From: a candidate division Zixibacteria bacterium DG_27
GTDB lineage: Bacteria; Zixibacteria; MSB-5A5; DG-27
NCBI GenBank assembly: GCA_001302725.1
Contig: LIZU01000047.1
Coordinates: forward strand, 1 to 8,575
Reading direction: 5' to 3'
DNA: 8,575 bases
Position numbers and translations under genes: made by a program
Shown here: in pieces, positions 6,922 through 8,575 of the stretch
Position numbering within the stretch: the first letter of the stretch is position 1
How the letters are laid out: every line of letters starts with the position of its first letter
Notes under the pieces: generated by a model
The model's database searches: none
What the model was told of the DNA's origin: nothing
What the model saw: only the letters and a program-made list of their open reading frames with translations

Positions 6922-7893
6922 ATGCAGGAAAAGAAGGCCTTCATTCATAAGATGTTTTCGGACATCGCCCCCATCTACGATCGCATGAACAGGCTGATCA
7001 GCCTCGGTTTCGATAACCGCTGGAGACGAAAGGCGGTAAGTGCTTTAGTCCCTGCACACAGGGTCTTGGACCTCTGCGCCGGCAGCGGGGATATGTCCCT
7101 GGCCCTTTTGGAGCAAAACGATTTCACCGGCGAGGTCGTCCTCTGCGATTTCAACAGAGACATGCTCCGGCTCGCAAAAAGGAAATGCTCCCTGAAAGGC
7201 AGAGGTCGGTTTGCAGACAGAACCATGCTGGTGGTCGCGGATGCGGAGTTGCTGCCGTTCAGGGAGGAGGCCTTCGACGGGGTCACCATCGGCTTCTCTC
7301 TGCGGAATCTCTCCAACCTGGAGAAGCTTTCAACTGAGATCATGGGCACCATGAAAAAGAGCGCACTTGCGGTCTTTCTGGAGATTGCTCACCCCGAAAA
7401 CAAAATCGTTGCTGCTTTATTCTATCTCTATTTCTACAAGTTGGTGCCGGCGATCTCGAAGTATCTCACCGCAAAAGAATACGCCTACAGCTATCTGCCG
7501 GACTCTCTAAAAGATTTCCCCAGGCAAAAGGAGCTGACCAGTCTATTTCACAGAACTGGATTCCCTTCGGTAACCTCTTCCAATATCTGGGGAGGCATAT
7601 GGGCGATATACGTGGGCGATTTTGAGGTCAGAATCACGGTCAAAGAGATCAGAGGTAGTGGCGTCTGTCCTGCAGGTCATAAGATCGGGGAGGCCTTCAG
7701 GCTGGGAGAGGGGAAGCTCTGCGTCTGGGCGGAACATACCCTCCTGCCTTTTGTCACCGCTTTGAGATTCGGTGGCGAAATCCCCTGGGGGGAGGACAGC
7801 GAGTCCGTTGATGTTGCCTGTTCTCCTCTGCGTCAAGTTCAGCCTCGGGCTATGAATTGGCCCGGTAGCGATCTTTCTGTTTCTGTCTATTGA
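6922..7893 (+). CDS. MenG/UbiE-type quinone methyltransferase fused to a TIGR04076-like domain
   Basis: Residues 1-231 match the class I methyltransferase that methylates demethylmenaquinone (MenG) or its ubiquinone counterpart using S-adenosylmethionine. The evidence is MFSDIAPIYDRMNRLISLG (11-29), the SAM-binding motif DLCAGSGD (50-57), DFNRDML (76-82), FSLRN (125-129), SYLPDS (190-195) and GGIWAIYVG (224-232), where family members normally end at about 230-240 residues. The frame continues for about 90 residues with VRITV, CPAGHKIGEAF (249-259), C267, H272, LRFGGEIPW (281-289) and C300. This pattern fits the small stand-alone TIGR04076 family of unknown function. The final residues (about 301-323) do not match that family's usual ending. 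No stop or frameshift separates the halves. The gene lies 47 bases after the short-chain prenyl synthase and probably shares its promoter; it has no clear ribosome site. The methyltransferase assignment is firm, the exact quinone substrate is not, and the fused domain's role is unknown. Confidence 0.88.
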   Translation: MQEKKAFIHKMFSDIAPIYDRMNRLISLGFDNRWRRKAVSALVPAHRVLDLCAGSGDMSLALLEQNDFTGEVVLCDFNRDMLRLAKRKCSLKGRGRFADRTMLVVADAELLPFREEAFDGVTIGFSLRNLSNLEKLSTEIMGTMKKSALAVFLEIAHPENKIVAALFYLYFYKLVPAISKYLTAKEYAYSYLPDSLKDFPRQKELTSLFHRTGFPSVTSSNIWGGIWAIYVGDFEVRITVKEIRGSGVCPAGHKIGEAFRLGEGKLCVWAEHTLLPFVTALRFGGEIPWGEDSESVDVACSPLRQVQPRAMNWPGSDLSVSVY

Positions 7894-7899
7894 GTAGAG

Positions 7900-7915
7900 T
7901 TCAGCAGAAGCTGGA
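7900..7915. other. Small hairpin just after the methyltransferase stop
   Basis: TTCAGC (7900-7905) pairs with GCTGGA (7910-7915) around the loop AGAA, with one G-U pair. It begins seven bases after the stop codon in the convergent gap 7894-8009. No T-tract follows on either strand, so I do not call it a terminator. It could stabilise the 3' end or be chance. Nothing else convincing is visible in this gap. Confidence 0.25.
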
Positions 7916-8009
7916 AGGGAGTGCGCACCGGGGAAGGCTTGTCTCAAGAGGAAATTGGACTCTGAATCGCCTGGCTCAGTATGTGCAACAAGGAGTATAC
8001 TTGCAGCTG

Positions 8010-8575
8010 TTATTTCTCGCCCTGGATTATCTTCAGGTCGAACCTGCCCCCTTCACTCTCGAAGAAATACTTGCTCAACTTCGGCAGGATCTTTTCGGCC
8101 GTCTCTAGGTACAGCCTCTTTCGTGTCACTTCCGGAGCTTTATTGTACTCGCTCAGAATATCTGTGAACCTCTTGGCCTCCCCCCGGGCGTTGGCAACTC
8201 TCCTCTGGCGTTCGGCTTCAGCCGCCTGAGTCATCTTCTCCGCTTCCCCGCGGGCTTTGGGCAGAATCTCATTTGCGTATCCGCTGGCGTTGTTTATGAG
8301 CCTCTCCCGGTCGGCTTTGGCGTCGACCACGTCCTGGAAAGCTCGAATCACCTCCGGAGGCGGTTCCGCGGTTTTCAGATTCACAGAACTGATTCTAATC
8401 CCCACACCGTAAGAATCGAGACCCTCCTGCACACTTTGCTTGGCCTCCTCCTGAATCTTCAGCCTGGCGGTGGTGAGGTCCTCGTCCACCGGGGTTGTTC
8501 CCACCACCTCCGTCAGGGAGGCTTCTGCCAGTCTCTTTATGAGATATTGGGGGGCCTCGGTTACAAAGAGGAACC
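8010..8575 (-). CDS. hflK: HflK, SPFH/band 7 modulator of FtsH protease (N-terminus beyond the window)
   Basis: HflK is a membrane-anchored SPFH protein that, usually with HflC, forms a cage around the membrane protease FtsH. The visible part is 187 residues and open to the right edge, so the membrane anchor and first part of the band 7 domain are outside. The internal GTG at 8507 is not the start, because the frame continues upstream with recognisable HflK sequence (YLIKRLAEASLTEVVG). Further evidence is GIRISSVNL and AEPPPEVIRAFQDV (end of the SPFH domain), ERLINNASGYANEILPKARGEA (start of the long coiled-coil helix) and KAPEVTRKRLYLETAEKIL (a hallmark of HflK C-termini). It ends RFDLKIIQGEK. 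HflC usually follows HflK, but here the downstream side is the convergent methyltransferase gene, so any hflC must lie elsewhere. Confidence 0.9.
   Translation of the reverse strand, partial: FLFVTEAPQYLIKRLAEASLTEVVGTTPVDEDLTTARLKIQEEAKQSVQEGLDSYGVGIRISSVNLKTAEPPPEVIRAFQDVVDAKADRERLINNASGYANEILPKARGEAEKMTQAAEAERQRRVANARGEAKRFTDILSEYNKAPEVTRKRLYLETAEKILPKLSKYFFESEGGRFDLKIIQGEK

Noticed and set aside
7590..7614. Separate start for the TIGR04076-like domain (ATG 7599 or GTG 7612)
   Set aside because: ATG 7599 is out of frame and stops after eight codons. GTG 7612 is in frame but its nearest GGAGG is 15 bases away, and the methyltransferase frame reads through without a stop.
150..7861. Shared 11-mer CTATGAATTGG at about 155 and about 7850
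   Set aside because: Too short, far apart and inside unrelated coding sequences; most likely chance.
7890..8229. Small plus-strand open frames at the right (70-82 codons)
   Set aside because: They overlap the hflK gene antisense or the convergent gap, with no ribosome site or recognisable sequence.

Overview
The window is from a bacterium of moderate GC content. EF-P with the bacterial domain layout, HflK, sigma70-like TTGACA/TATAAT promoters and a rho-independent terminator all point to bacteria. The gene set (two trans-prenyl diphosphate synthases and a MenG-type quinone methyltransferase fused to a small domain that I associate mainly with anaerobes) fits a quinone-using, possibly anaerobic bacterium outside the well-studied model groups. 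I cannot name the phylum. Coding density is high and no stretch over 300 bases lacks a gene. I see no rRNA, tRNA, CRISPR array or insertion sequence.

Layout. Position 1-1574 (minus) is a membrane-anchored von Willebrand factor A (VWA) protein whose C-terminus runs off the left edge. Its start lies directly behind a TATAAT box and may be leaderless. A clear terminator at about 1626-1656 separates it from 1686-2657 (minus), a long-chain polyprenyl diphosphate synthase with its own strong promoter. Divergent from that, 2822-3379 (plus) is elongation factor P with an unusual loop: glutamine sits where the modified lysine or arginine normally is. Next, 3555-5684 (plus) is a membrane sensor with three predicted GAF domains. 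It ends in a histidine-kinase-like dimerisation segment without the phosphoacceptor histidine and without an ATPase domain. A textbook TTGACA-N18-TATAAT promoter at 5758-5787 then drives 5843-6874, a second, short-chain-type prenyl diphosphate synthase, and 6922-7893, a MenG/UbiE-like methyltransferase with an in-frame C-terminal TIGR04076-like domain. From the right edge, 8010-8575 (minus) is the C-terminal part of HflK, convergent with the methyltransferase.

How the genes fit together. The two synthases and the methyltransferase suggest isoprenoid-quinone metabolism. The residues before the first aspartate-rich motif differ: small in the 1686-2657 enzyme, tryptophan at -5 in the 5843-6874 enzyme. 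This predicts a long quinone tail from the first and a shorter product (about C15-C20) from the second. EF-P, the GAF sensor, the VWA protein and HflK have no obvious pathway link to these genes. The points most worth a second look are the methyltransferase/TIGR04076 fusion, the atypical EF-P loop and the kinase-like sensor lacking catalytic parts.
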